From: Rhinopomastus cyanomelas
Lineage: Eukaryota > Chordata > Aves > Bucerotiformes > Rhinopomastidae
Assembly (NCBI GenBank): GCA_013400115.1
Contig: VXBP01003601.1
Coordinates: forward strand, 272,160 to 336,159
Direction: 5' to 3'
Length of the DNA: 64,000 bases
Shown here: positions 43,912 through 54,091 of the stretch, piece by piece
Layout: each line of letters starts with the position of its first letter
Position numbering within the stretch: the stretch's first letter is position 1
Made by a program: the position numbers and the translations under genes
The notes under the pieces: generated by a model
Told to the model about the DNA's origin: nothing
Seen by the model: the letters and a program-made list of their open reading frames with translations, nothing else
Database searches by the model: none

Positions 43912-44129
43912 AGCTTGTGCCAGGGGAGGTTCAGACCAGGCATCGGGAAAATCCTCTTCCCTGACAGAGACCTCAGGGTTGGAACAGGCTGCCCAGGGAG
44001 GGGGTGGGCAGTTACCGTCCCCAGAGGGGCTCAGAGAATGAGCAGATGTGGCTCTGCGGACAGGGTTTGGTGGTTGGACTGGACGAGCCTGGAGATCTCT
44101 TCCAACCCTAATGATTCTGTGATCCTGTG
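43912..44129 (+). mobile_element. Old CR1, ~218 bp
   Basis: AGCTTGTGCCAGGGGAGG to AATGATTCTGTGATCCTGTGG. The GGGCTCAGAGAATGAGCAG region differs from types A-D; another CR1 group. Confidence 0.8.
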
Positions 44130-44430
44130 GTGCCCTCAAGTCAAAGCCTGGCAGGGGCAGAAGTATGGAGACTCTACAAAGAAACCAGGCTGAATCAGGA
44201 CAGTCTATTAATCCAAACCCACAGGCTTCAACTTCATAGGGACGTCTGTGCTTTTCCTTTTTCATGTGGTTGGGCTGCCACAGGAGACTTGAAGGGTTCT
44301 GCTTGTCCTCTACAAGATCCAATTTAACACCAGTCAAATATCTTGTAGATGGCTGGAAGAATGTTCTGGCTTCAAATTGCCTTGTTTCATGGTGACTGTT
44401 CTCACTCTTCAATCACTCAACAGTGATTTC

Positions 44431-44684
44431 GTCTTGGAGAGGAGGAGGTTTTGAGGGGAGTTAATCACTGTCTACAAAGCCATGAGGACTGGGTGTCAAG
44501 AAGGATGAGACAATCTCTTTCCACTTGCACCCTGAGATAGGACAAGGGGCACTGGGTGTCAGCTGGAGCACAGGAAGTTCCACCCACCTGGCCATGTTCC
44601 TGTGTGACTGGATCTAGGTGATCCTGCTGTGGCATTGGGCTGGATGATCTTTCGAGGTCCCTTCCAATCCCCAATTATCTGTGA
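44431..44684 (+). mobile_element. CR1 type A with internal deletion
   Basis: GTCTTGGAGAGGAGGAGG to CCCAATTATCTGTG. GGAAGTTCCAC joins CCACCTGGCC, deleting ~130 bp between two CCAC repeats. Confidence 0.9.
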
Positions 44685-45464
44685 TCACACCGCTGCCGTG
44701 CTGGACTGGTCAAGCAGTGACTGGATCCAGCCATTTCCTCCTCAGCCAGTTGTCTGTACTCGCTGCTTTGGTGGCAACCACGAACTCATTGGTTGTGTTG
44801 AACTGTCAGCTTTCTTTAGGAGAACTGGCCCGAGAGCCCCCAGGGCAGACGTGATGACACCTGTGATCACGGCTGTGCGTGCGCTTCCCTCTGGTTCCGA
44901 AAGGGTCTGTCGCAGACCCCAGTTTGGGCAGCTCTTTCTGAGCTCCGGTCAGCGCCGCCTTCCAGAGCAGACTGCTCTCATGTCTATAGGATCTTTAGGT
45001 TTGCACTTGTCAAACAAGAAGTTCTTAGATAAATAAACACAGGGGTCTTTCTCTAGCTCCCCCGCAATTCTCCGCGAGGGAACAATAACAAGTGACAGGG
45101 CTATGAAAACCAGGCACTGATAACCAGCCATCCCGCGTCTCGGAGCAGAAAACATTCTTCTGTCTGGCTGCAAAGCGCCAGCGAAGAGCCCCCTCCTCCC
45201 AGTTGCTCTGACATTTAAATCCCAGCTGAAGGGAACTGTAACAGCCCAGCTCTGTCCCGGGGCTTTCTGAGGGGCTGCGAAGGCAGGGCATCTACTCTTC
45301 CTCCACGTGGGGCTTCCCATATCTCCCGGATCCCTCAGCTGTGCATCCTCACCTGCAGGCAGCATCTTGGTGGTCTTGGCTACTAGGAGAAGTTAGGTTG
45401 CCAAAGCTTAGAAGAAGGAGCTTTTCAAGGAAGCAGTTTCAGGAGAGGTGATGTAAAACTTCTA
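44685..45464. other. Single-copy DNA containing an unassigned minus-strand ORF
   Basis: No repeat. Contains the ORF described at 44949-45365. Confidence 0.4.
44949..45365 (-). CDS. Hypothetical ORF with signal-peptide-like segment
   Basis: 138 codons on the minus strand in repeat-free DNA. From the internal Met79 (codon near 45131) the peptide starts with a hydrophobic stretch, CLVFIALSLVIV (residues 83-94), then a basic SRR and a short region with two cysteines (DPCVYLSKNFLFDKCKPK). That is the shape of a small secreted precursor, but 60 residues after Met79 are few, no family is recognised and no convincing splice donor follows. Chance is more likely than a gene. Confidence 0.12.
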   Translation of the reverse strand: MLPAGEDAQLRDPGDMGSPTWRKSRCPAFAAPQKAPGQSWAVTVPFSWDLNVRATGRRGLFAGALQPDRRMFSAPRRGMAGYQCLVFIALSLVIVPSRRIAGELEKDPCVYLSKNFLFDKCKPKDPIDMRAVCSGRRR

Positions 45465-45905
45465 GAAAGAGATGGAGGGGCTGGAGTGGGTCCAGAGGAG
45501 CAATGAGGCTGGGGAAGGGACTGCAGGGAAAGGCTGATGGGGAGAGGCTGGGGGAGCTGGGGGTGTTGAGCCTGGAGAAGAGGAGACACAGGGGCAACCT
45601 TCTTCTTCTCTCCAGCTCCCTGAAGGGAGGTTGCAGTCAGGCTGGGGTTGGGCTCTTTGCCCAGGCAACCAGTGCGAGGACCACAGAGCCACAGAACATC
45701 AGGGATTGGAAGGGATCTCAAAAGATCATCTAATCCAATCCCCTGCCACAGCAGGATCACCTAGACCAAGGCACACAGGAAGGGGTAAAGGCCTGAAGCT
45801 GCACCAGGGGAGGGTTAGGTTGGAAGCTCCTCCTCACGGAAGGGGTGATCGGAGCCTGGACTGGACTGCCCAGGGTGGTGGTGGAGTCTCCATCTCTGGA
45901 GGAGA
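45465..45905 (+). mobile_element. CR1 type C, sense, split by a type A insertion
   Basis: Host 45465-45680 (GAAAGAGATGGAGGGG to CCAGTGCGAGGA) and 45782-45905 (GGGGTAAAGGCCTGAAG to CATCTCTGGAGGAG). The gap falls in the GGACGAGAGGGCAGAGCC segment of the group. The tail is missing. Confidence 0.88.
45681..45781 (-). mobile_element. CR1 type A nested in type C
   Basis: CCACAGAGCCACAGAACATC to AGGCACACAGGA, ~100 bp, one 3' unit, opposite to its host. Confidence 0.9.
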
Positions 45906-46470
45906 GGCTTGGGCTGTTTGAAAACTTGGGAATCTTTACCTGCCCAGCTGGCACTGGGCACTCTCGATGGGCTCCACGGCTGGTGGGCAGCTTGTGATGG
46001 GGGTGTTGGTGGACTTAACCCACCCTCTTGTGCCAAACGGACACCGCTGCATCGTGACGATATCGTTCAACAGGTGACTGACTGAGAGGGCAGGAAATCC
46101 ATCTGCCCTTCAGCCCTGTTTGCAGGTTAATGATGTCTGTGCTAACAGCAGGTTGGAGTCACATCCAGAGGGGAACTGAAAATCCCTTCTCCGGTGCCGT
46201 GCAGGATTGACTCCCCCGGGTGGACCGAAAGGGTTTGAAGAGCTAATGAGGCAGATCTCCAAATGAGTGTGACCAGAGCAAAGCTGAACCCTGCAGAAGG
46301 CTGCAAGTGTCCAGGAGGGTGGTTAAATTCCAGGCAGGAAAGATAAACCAGGTGAGGTTTTGGTGGCTCTTTTGTGCTGTGGCTTAAACTTACACTGCTG
46401 TAAGGCTTGACTACAGGAAGGCTGCCTGGTTTGGTTTTGTTCCTTGACAATCTCATTCCTGATGTCAACA
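45906..46470. other. Single-copy DNA, nothing recognised
   Basis: No supported gene or repeat. Confidence 0.45.
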
Positions 46471-46736
46471 GAATGGGCTGGTGGCTGAGTCCCCATCTCT
46501 GGATGAGTTTGAAAGTCACTTAGATGTGGTGTTGGGGGATCTGCTTTAGGGGTGACCTTGTAAAGTAGTGTTGACTACTGAGGGGCTGAGTGGCATGATC
46601 TAGATGTTAGGATTACTGGGTTTATTTGGATTTAGGTTGGACTGGATGATCTTTAAGGTTTTTTCCAACCTTATCATTACTGTGATACTGTGACTCGATG
46701 ATCCCAGGGGTCTTTTCCAACCTGAATGATTCTACA
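46471..46736 (+). mobile_element. CR1 type B interrupted by another CR1 tail
   Basis: Host GGGCTGGTGGCTGAGTCCC to about 46579 and from CTCGATGATCCCAGGGG (46693) to GAATGATTC. The inserted 46580-46692 part ends GTTGGACTGGATGATC, TTCCAACCTTATCATTACTG, the tail of a further avian CR1 group. Confidence 0.8.
46580..46692 (+). mobile_element. Nested CR1 tail of another group
   Basis: GGGGCTGAGTGGCATGATC to CATTACTGTGATACTGTGA. Same orientation as its type B host. Confidence 0.7.
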
Positions 46737-47218
46737 ACTCTAAGAGCTGCACTCAGAGCAGCCAGAGAACAGCACAGATGGAGAACCAGCTTCTCCATAG
46801 CGAGCTCCTCCTGTTAGAGGCACTTTGGACATGTTTGGAACCACTGGAGGCTGGAGCACTGGCCACGCACAGTGGGGACTGCGGAAACACCAGGAGCACG
46901 GCTGGAGGACTCTCACCTCACAGCGCAGGAATGTCTGGTGCTCGTGGAAGCTTCCGTGGAGGAAGGTTTCCAGAACAGACTCTGCTTTCTGCTGCCCCAG
47001 ACCCAAACATTGCTGCACTGTGCTCCCACGGAGCCGGCAGAGCGCGGCAGGGGGCAAGGCGAGGTCTGTGTGCCTTGTCCTCGTTTTCTAAGGACAGAAT
47101 TGTGCCAAAACCAACAACTGGAGAGCAGCTCGCGACAGCGAACACGTGGTTGTTTAACTGTAGCTCTACAGTGTCAGCGACAGACGCTTCATGTGCGTGT
47201 GGGCACACACTCGTGGTT
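46737..47218. other. Single-copy DNA, nothing recognised
   Basis: Three frames stay open for 90-150 codons, but none shows a family motif. Confidence 0.4.
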
Positions 47219-47618
47219 CACAGAATCGCAGACCATTAGGGGTTGGAAGGGACCTTGCAAGATCATCCAGTCCAATCCCCCTGTCGCAGCAAGGTCACCT
47301 AGATAAGCTGCGTGCAAACACGTCCAAGTGGGTTTGAAACCTCTCCAGTGATGAAGACTTCACAACTCCCCTGGGCAGCCCCTGCCAGGGCTCTGGCACC
47401 CTCGCTGGGAGGAAGGTCCTTCTCATTTTGAACCTCCTCTGTTCCAGCTCACACCCACTGCCCCTTGTCCTATCACTGGGTGCCCCTGAGCGGAGCCTGG
47501 CTCCATCCTCCTGACACCCACCCTTCACATATTGATCAACATTCATGGGGTCACCCCTCAGTCTCCTCCAAGCTCAAGAGACCAGCTCCCTCAGCCTTTC
47601 CCTACAAGGGAGGTGATG
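47219..47618 (-). mobile_element. CR1 type A, antisense, ~400 bp
   Basis: TCACAGAATCGCAGACC to CAAGGGAGGTGATG. Minus reading 47295-47546 is open for 83 codons (VKGGCQEDGARLRSGAPSDR). One 3' unit. Confidence 0.92.
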
Positions 47619-48508
47619 TGACTGCTGACTTAGAAGAGACAGCTCTTCTACCTATTAGGGATAATACTGACGTGGTAACAAATAGATGCCCATTGCCTCC
47701 GAAAGGCTTCGTATCAGACACATTAAATAACTTTTGGGGGGTGGGTTGTGTTGGAGAAGACTTCTACAAGTAGTAAAATGACCTAAAAGACCTGGGCTGG
47801 CTGTGTCTATTGATGAGGGCCTTGCTGCTGTTGCACCAGCACTGCTGCTCACCCCGTGCTATCTGCTGTAGCTTAGTTTAAATTCATTTAAGAGATGATT
47901 GGGGGGTGTGATATATAAATTAAACAAAATGAGTTCCCCTGGAGACCTTCCAGTCGAGTCTGTTATGCAACTGAAAAGATGGTTTTGCTGCAGGTGGCAC
48001 CTTTTTAAGGGTAAAAGAGTCTCCTTGTCTTACAGGGAGCATCAGCCCATTAGCAGAGGATCTTCAGAGGCCTGTGAAGCAATTGTTCTCGCCCGTTCTT
48101 TCCTGTCTAGACTGACCTCCCCTACCCCTTCCTCCCAGCCAGCACAATACAGATGCAGCTTGATGATTTTGTTTCCCAAAGCAAACACATGGTTGAGTTC
48201 TCCAAGATTAAAGACGGGGCAAGTCTCACACCTGTTCCTGGCCAGCCAAGCAGTCTTTGTGGGAGCGAAGCTGATGCCTCCAATACTTCCTTTTGGGTGG
48301 TGCTCACTCAGAGATTAGTCAGGGGCTGCAGCAGCACCCACAGCGACAGCAGAGTGCCCTCAGCTTGGGTCTGGACAGTGAATGAGCTAAAAGGCCCCAG
48401 GTGGAAGAGTAAAGGTGCTATAAACCAAAGGTAACAATCTCTTTCTCAAGTCATGGTCTGGATTAATTAGTGAAAAATTTATTAAAGGAAAGAAGCCCCA
48501 CGTCTTCA
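47619..48508. other. Single-copy DNA, nothing recognised
   Basis: No supported gene. AT-rich at 47880-47930. Confidence 0.45.
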
Positions 48509-48600
48509 CATCATCTAATGATGATAGGACAAGAGGCAAGAGGTGTGAGCAGGAGCAGAGGAGGATCCACATCAATCTGAGAAGGACCTTGTTCCCAGCG
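48509..48600 (+). mobile_element. CR1 type A internal fragment without tail
   Basis: CATCATCTAATGATGATAGG to ACCTTGTTCCCAGC. No 3' end, so a deletion remnant rather than an intact short insertion. Confidence 0.8.
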
Positions 48601-49489
48601 AGCGTTTGCTGCTGCCTGGCTGTCACGCAGATGAATCTCTCTTGGTGCAGCAGCAGCAGCAGCTTTTGCCTTTGTATGGTCTTTGAAGAAGATATTTTCT
48701 GATCTTGCATCAAGGGATAAGGTGGGGAGAGAGAAAGCCGACGGGCAGCAGCGCCAGCCCGTGCACGCGTTACCGGCTCCTTGAAGAGCGCGTTTTCTTC
48801 TCTCGGGGGTGGCAGAAGACAGCGACAAAGCTCTGGGGACGGGAGGAAAAAGGGCAAGGCAATCAGGGGAACATGCCTTCGACGCACGCCAGTAGAGGTG
48901 TGCTATTCCAGAAGAGACATGTGGAAGGGAGGAGAGAGAGCAGCCGTGAGACGGGCCACAAATCAGCAAAGGACAGGCTTCAGGAATTTACTGCTCTCCC
49001 TGGTGGCAGCCGCCCGCCAGCCGCAGGCTGGAAGCGGCAGTAACTCACGTCAGGAAGCCATTACTCCATCTGCAGAGATGGCACCAGTGAGGATGGATGC
49101 AGGTACGTGGCAGGAGCTTAATAGGTGGGAGCGTCAGCAGCAGAGGCTGGGAACAAAGGCATCCGTGTCCCCAGGGCTGCCGAGACCACGTTTTGACTGT
49201 TATCGAGGAAGGAGCCGAGCCATGCGTGTTTCTCGCAGACGACTGTGCCAGACACCCAGGGAGAGCTGATGCACAAACACATGCTCGTGTGTGAGGGCGG
49301 GGATGAGGCGCTGCTAGTGAGGAGCACCATATGCAAGAGGGCATGCCGTGCTGCTGCTCTGCTGTTGCCCTTTTCAAGGGGATTGAAGAGACCCTCTCCA
49401 AATTTTTCTTACAGCTTCCCTTCATCTCTTCCCCCGCCAGCTCTGGCTAAGCTCCGTTGCCTTGCAGTGCCGTGTGCTGATAGAACCAC
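48601..49489. other. Single-copy DNA with (CAG)n and a CpG cluster
   Basis: (CAG)5 at about 48648-48663. CpG-rich at 48735-48840 (GCCGACGGGCAGCAGCGCC, CACGCGTTACCGG). A 162-codon plus ORF (48781-49269) is Arg-rich and shows no recognised domain. Confidence 0.4.
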
Positions 49490-49578
49490 GGGGGTGGTTG
49501 GAGTTAGATGATCTTTCAAGGTCCTTTCCAGCTCCTAGCGTTTTATGGGTCAGGTTGGAAAAGACCCTTGGGACTTAA
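49490..49578. mobile_element. Two abutting inverted CR1 tail scraps
   Basis: Plus-sense GTTGGAGTTAGATGATC to GCGTTTTATGG (49490-49548), then minus-sense type B start TCAGGTTGGAAAAGACCC (49550-49578). Confidence 0.7.
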
Positions 49579-49627
49579 TGCAAGCAGTCTTGAGTTGGCC
49601 CTGGGCAACTAAGGGGATTGTCCCCTT

Positions 49628-50155
49628 GGACTCAGCACTGGTGAAGCCACACTTTGAGTACTGGGTCCAGTTCTGGACACCTCAGCACAAGGGAGACAGC
49701 GAGGGGCTGGAGTGAGAGCAGAGGAGGGCAACGAACCTGGGGAAAGGCCTGGAGAATCAGTCTGATGAGGAGACAGAGAGTTGGGGATGTTTAGTTTGAG
49801 GAAGGGGAGGCTGAGGGGAGACCTCATCACTCACTACAACTATCTGAAAGGACCCTGCAGAGATGTTGGTGCTGGGCTCTTCTCACAGGTCATTAGCAAC
49901 AGAAGCAGAGGGAAGGGCTTCAACAGGGGAGGTTTAGACTGGAGATAAGGAAGAAGTTCTTCCTGGAAAGAGTGGTGAGGCAGTGCACTGGACTGCCCAG
50001 GGTGGTGGTTGAGTCCCCATCCCTGGATGGGTTTAGAAGTCGCTTAGATGTAGTGTTGGGGATCTGGTTTAGGGGTGACCTTGCAGAGTAGGGTTGCTGG
50101 TTGGACTCAATGACCACAGGGGTCTTTTCCAACCGGAATGGTTCTGTGATTCTGT
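49628..50155 (+). mobile_element. CR1 type B, sense, ~530 bp
   Basis: GACTCAGCACTGGTGAAGC to GGTTCTGTGATTCTG. Covers the ORF2 C-terminal segment (AGTACTGGGTCCAGTTCTGG) and the complete type B tail. Closely similar to the copy at 55511. Confidence 0.92.
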
Positions 50156-50270
50156 AATGCAGAGGAGCTCGCTTAGTGTCACTTCCCTTTGGAGGACGTG
50201 GCCTTGTAGTGGCATTTGGCTTTGGGACAGGTAGTGACAGCTTCACCTTGGGGACAGTGCCTGGGGAAAG

Positions 50271-50490
50271 TCACAGCATCACAGAACATTAGGGTTTGGA
50301 AGGGACCTTGAAAGACAACCCAGTCTTATCCCCCTGCCAGAGCAGGATCCCCTAGATCCAGTCAGTAGGGATTGGAAGGGACCTCAAAAGATCATCCAGT
50401 CCAATCCCTCTACCACAGCAGGATCCCCTAGATCCAGCTGCACAGGAACATGGCCAGGGGGATTTTAACTGTCTCCAGAGAAGGAGACTC
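50271..50490 (-). mobile_element. CR1 type A with two 3' units, truncated at the TCTCC hairpin
   Basis: TCACAGCATCACAGAAC to AGAGAAGGAGACTC. Unit junction at CCAGTCAGTAGGG (~50359). Ends exactly at the shared 5' truncation point. Confidence 0.92.
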
Positions 50491-51850
50491 ATGGGAAGGA
50501 GCAGAAGGTAACCACAGTGTCTTGCAGAGGTAGTTCAAAGACAGCTCAGTAAGAAGGAACAAATAATGTCCGTACCCTCAGCACAAGAAATTTTACTGGG
50601 GGTGGGAAGGAGGAGGAGGGAAGGCTGTGGGACCTCAAGTGAGCTGTGCTTATTGCCTGAGCACATGGTGCTAGCTCTGCTCTTGTCTTTGGAAACGTTT
50701 TTCATGGGAGATATAATGAGATTCACGTCACTCCTTCCCTGCTTGTGGTGCACGAGGATGATGGCAGCATCAGAGGGGGCTGAGACAGGAGCGCGTTCCC
50801 CTAACATATTGCTGGGAAGAAGGGTGGGTACGAAACGCGGCGGGTGGGCGGTGGAGAAAATGGAAGAGGAATCTTGTAAATGCTCTCTCACCACCGTGGA
50901 AACTGTGTGCAATTTGATCCTTTCTGAAGATTTTTCTAATATCTAAAAAGGGGGGATAATCTTCAGCTCAGCATAAATATTTGAGGGGATTAACTACCCT
51001 TCCCGGTCAGACGGGCAGCGCTAATTCACACTTCACAAGCCTCCCGGTAGCTAGTCTCTAATAACTCCAGTCAGGTTAATAATTATCCTATAAAATTACC
51101 TGGCACTTGAACTGGCAACCGGTTTTACTGCCTGGAGGTGACTGTTAAACAATCTGTGTCTATTGGCAAGCAGCACCGCACGTACACCCTTGCAGCAGCC
51201 TAACCCCGCGGTGGGGATGCGAAACGGCACGGCGCTGATGGCTCTGCATCCCGCCCGTGCTCATCAGGGGATGGATGAAGCGTGTCCTCCGAGGCAGCCT
51301 CCTGTCCTGGCACCCTACGCAGGACCAGGTCGTTGGTCAAAGGCAGGAGAGGTCAAACCCTGCAGACCTGGGCTCTAAACCGTGGCCATAAGGAAGGCGT
51401 TTAGCGCTGCTGCTCGAGGCTGTGCCCTGCTTCCAGACCTGCTGCTGACGTGTCCCAGCTGTGAGCATATGCTCTGTGCTGCTCCGTCTCCATCGCTCTG
51501 CCTCGGGAGCCAACGGCAGGAGCATTTGGTGAGAACACGCGTGGGGTTTGGAGAAGGCAGAGAGGATGTTGTGTAGACGTCTGTGTTGTGTGAGAGCTTT
51601 GGAAATCCTCTGGAAGAGGCATTAATTATTAGTGACGGTGTGACTGGCACGGGTTGGCTTTTGGTAGCTAGGGAGAGGCCACCGTTTGGTTTTGAATACA
51701 TTGGCTGGAGCTGCTCAAGCAGGTGGTAAATCCCCCCCTCCCTCCCAGCCTCCAGCAGCCCAGGCATGAAGGCAGAGAGCTCACACGTTATGTTCCGTAG
51801 GCTGAGATCTGAGGGAGTTGATATCAAGTCTCCATTTGAGTACAGAGATT
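50491..51850. promoter_or_regulatory. Long single-copy block; candidate conserved element at ~50945-51140
   Basis: No gene recognised. 50945-51140 holds GGGATAATCTTC, CAGCGCTAATTCAC, GGTTAATAATTATCC and AACCGGTTTT, the mixed motif-rich look of conserved non-coding DNA. Regulatory role is inference. Confidence 0.3.
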
Positions 51851-52610
51851 TCACAGAACTGCTGAGGCTGGAGAAGCCCTCTGAGCTCATCCCACGGAGG
51901 TTGTGGAGTCTCCTTCACTGGAGATGTTTAAGACCTGCCTGGATGTGTTCCTGTGTGACTTGTCTAGGTGATTCTGCTGTGGCAGGGGGATTGGACTGGA
52001 TGATCTTTTGAGGTCCCTTCCAATCCCTAATGATTCTGTGATTCTATGATCCAGACCAGCACCTAACATCACCACAGCAGCCACACCAGGGCACTCAGGG
52101 CCACAGCCAGGCTGACCCTCAACACCTCCAGCAATGGGGACTCCAGCACTGCCCTGGGCAGTCCAGTCCAGGCTCTGATCACCCTTTCCCTGAGGAAGGG
52201 CTTCCTAACATCCAACCTAACCCTCCCCTGGCAGCCTCAGACTCTGCCCTCTGGTCCTGGCACTGGTTGCCTGGTAGAAGAGCCTGACCCCAACCTGTCT
52301 GACTACAACCTCCCTTCAGGGAGTTGGAGAGAGGGAGAAGGTCCCCCCCAAGTCTGCTCTTCTCCAGGCTAAACACCCCCAGCTCCCTCAGCCTCTCCCC
52401 ATCAGCCTTTCCCTCCAGTCCCTTCCCCAGCCTTATTGCTCCTCTGGACTGGGTGCAGCCCCTCCATCTCTTTCTTGAAGTGAAGGGCCCACAACTGCCC
52501 CCAATACTGGAGAGGAGACCTCCCCAGTGCCCAGTCCAGGGGGAGAATGATGTCCCTAGCCCTGCTGGCCACACCATTGCTGATCCAAGCCAGGATGCCA
52601 TTGGCCCAAT
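51851..52610 (-). mobile_element. CR1 type C, antisense, split by a type A insertion
   Basis: Host pieces 51851-51890 (TCACAGAACTGCTGAGGC to CTCTGAGCTCAT) and 52049-52610 (CCAGACCAGCACCTAACATC to GATGCCATTGGCCC). The second piece reaches further 5' than the other type C copies, including AAGGGCCCACAACTGCCCCC. Confidence 0.9.
51891..52048 (+). mobile_element. CR1 type A nested in type C
   Basis: CCCACGGAGGTTGTGG to TAATGATTCTGTGATTCTATG, one 3' unit, opposite to its host. Host edges fit as GAGCTCA then CCAGACCAG, allowing an overlap of a few bases. Confidence 0.92.
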
Positions 52611-53432
52611 GCAGTCAGCAAACTTTACAAAACCTATCGGTCATCACCCTTCACTTCTTCATTAAAAGGAACCTCAGGCATCTCTGGAAAGACAGTGGGT
52701 GAGCGGGCCAAACGCCACAAAGAGCGAAAACGATGCCAGCAAGACAGCAGGTCTGTGTAAATGACAGTCCTCACCCTTTCCTCCACTACACCCAGCTACG
52801 ATCGTCGTGAGTGATCGTACCTAAGTGTTTTTATTTCTGCGCGGCAATTTAAAACGAGCTGCGGTTCTCGCGCTCGTCCTCCAGCAGAGTGACCTGCCGC
52901 ACTGCACCGAGTGTCTTCATCACGTCGCCGGTCCCAACAAGATCTCAGGGAGAGCTTTCAGACGGCGACTCGTCTGGTTACGCGATCTCGCGCCGTTCCC
53001 AACGTTATCGATGCCGCAGTAGAGGAGGATAGATTCAGCACGGCAGCGAGAGCGTGGCGGCTTCTGCATCGGTAGGCTGCGGGGCCACCAAGGAGACGCA
53101 CATGTGTCCTCTTCTCCTTGAGCAGAGCTTTCAGGGCTTGGCACCGGAGCCAGAGTTGTGTTTAATCTCTCGTCCGCATGCCTGGTATCGAAGTCTATTT
53201 CGGGAAGGAAAACAAAATGAAGCTTAAACGACATGATTATTCCTGAAAGCTCAGACGAGTGTGTTTCTGAAATACATGGAGGAGCATTATCTGTATTATG
53301 GCCCAAATTGCTGCTCAAAGGCTGGCAGAAGAGGCTGCTGAGCGATGCTGCTACCTGCACGCTCCAGCTCTTGGCTTTTTCATGCAGCACCGCGGTAGAA
53401 GGAGCTGAGCAAAGGTGCCTTTTGCTGGACGA
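52611..53432. promoter_or_regulatory. Single-copy DNA with a very CpG-dense patch (52799-53100)
   Basis: About 34 CpGs in 300 bp by direct count (for example TACGATCGTCGTGAG, GGTTCTCGCGCTCGTCC, TTACGCGATCTCGCGCCG) at only moderate GC, a density expected of unmethylated germ-line DNA. ACGATC and GATCGT form an inverted repeat at 52798-52818. A promoter or CpG island is possible; no transcript is evident. Confidence 0.4.
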
Positions 53433-53690
53433 GTGCAGAAGAGGGCAACGGAGCTGGGGAAGGGCCAGGAGAATCAATCTGGTGAGGAGAGACTGAGAGA
53501 GTTGGGGCTGTTTAGTCTGAGGAAGAGGGGGCTGAGGGGAGACCTCATCGCTCTCTACAACTATCTGAAAGGACACTGTAGAGATGTTGGTGCTGGGCTC
53601 TTCTCACATTAGCAACAGAAGCAGAGGGAAGGGCTTCAAGCTCCAACAGGGGAGGTTTAGATTAGGCATCAGAGAGAAATTCTTCCTTTC
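53433..53690 (+). mobile_element. CR1 type B, sense, tail lost
   Basis: GTGCAGAAGAGGGCAACGG to AGAAATTCTTCCTTTC. The reading LRELGLFSLRKRGLRGDL is recognisable. The 3' ~230 bp are absent. Confidence 0.88.
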
Positions 53691-53765
53691 AATCAGCTCA
53701 TCTTCAGACTTAACTGCTTGTGGATACAACTGTGTGATATGGAGGTGCTAGGTGGAACGGGATCC

Positions 53766-54091
53766 CCAGGGGGGTTGTGGAGTCTCCTTCTCTGGAGATA
53801 TTTAAAACCCACATGGATGTGTTCCTGTGCTACTAGATCTAGGGGATCCTGCTGTGTCAGGGGGACTGGACTGGATAGTCTTTCCAGGTCCCTTCCAATC
53901 CCTAATGCTCTGAGATTCTGTGTGTTGACTCTACATTGCTCTGGCAGAGGGATTGGACTAGAGGATCTTTCAAGGTCTCTTCCAACCCCTCATGGTCTGT
54001 GATACTGTGTGTTTACTGTACATTGCTCTGGCAGAGGGATTGGACTGGATGATCTTTCAAGGTCCCTTCCAATCCCTAATGTTCTGTGATT
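53766..54091 (+). mobile_element. CR1 type A with three tandem 3' units, 87-bp spacing
   Basis: CCAGGGGGGTTGTGGAGTC to AATGTTCTGTGATTTC. Units 2 and 3 share TTGCTCTGGCAGAGGGATTG (53936 and 54023, 87 bp apart) and a new spacer GT(G)TTTACTGTACA / TTGACTCTACA in place of CTGGATCTAGGGGATCC. Each unit retains the full CTGTGAT(A/T)CTGTGTG tail. Confidence 0.9.

Noticed and set aside
43621..44412. 263-codon minus-strand ORF
   Set aside because: Part lies antisense to an old CR1 copy, the rest in GC-rich DNA with few stops. No domain, no consistent start, and other frames are also open.
48781..49269. 162-codon Arg-rich plus ORF
   Set aside because: CpG-rich DNA yields Arg-rich open frames by chance; other frames also stay open here and no homology is recognised.
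52920..53576. 218-codon minus-strand ORF
   Set aside because: The first third is antisense to a type B CR1 and the last part is the CpG-dense patch; no protein family recognised.
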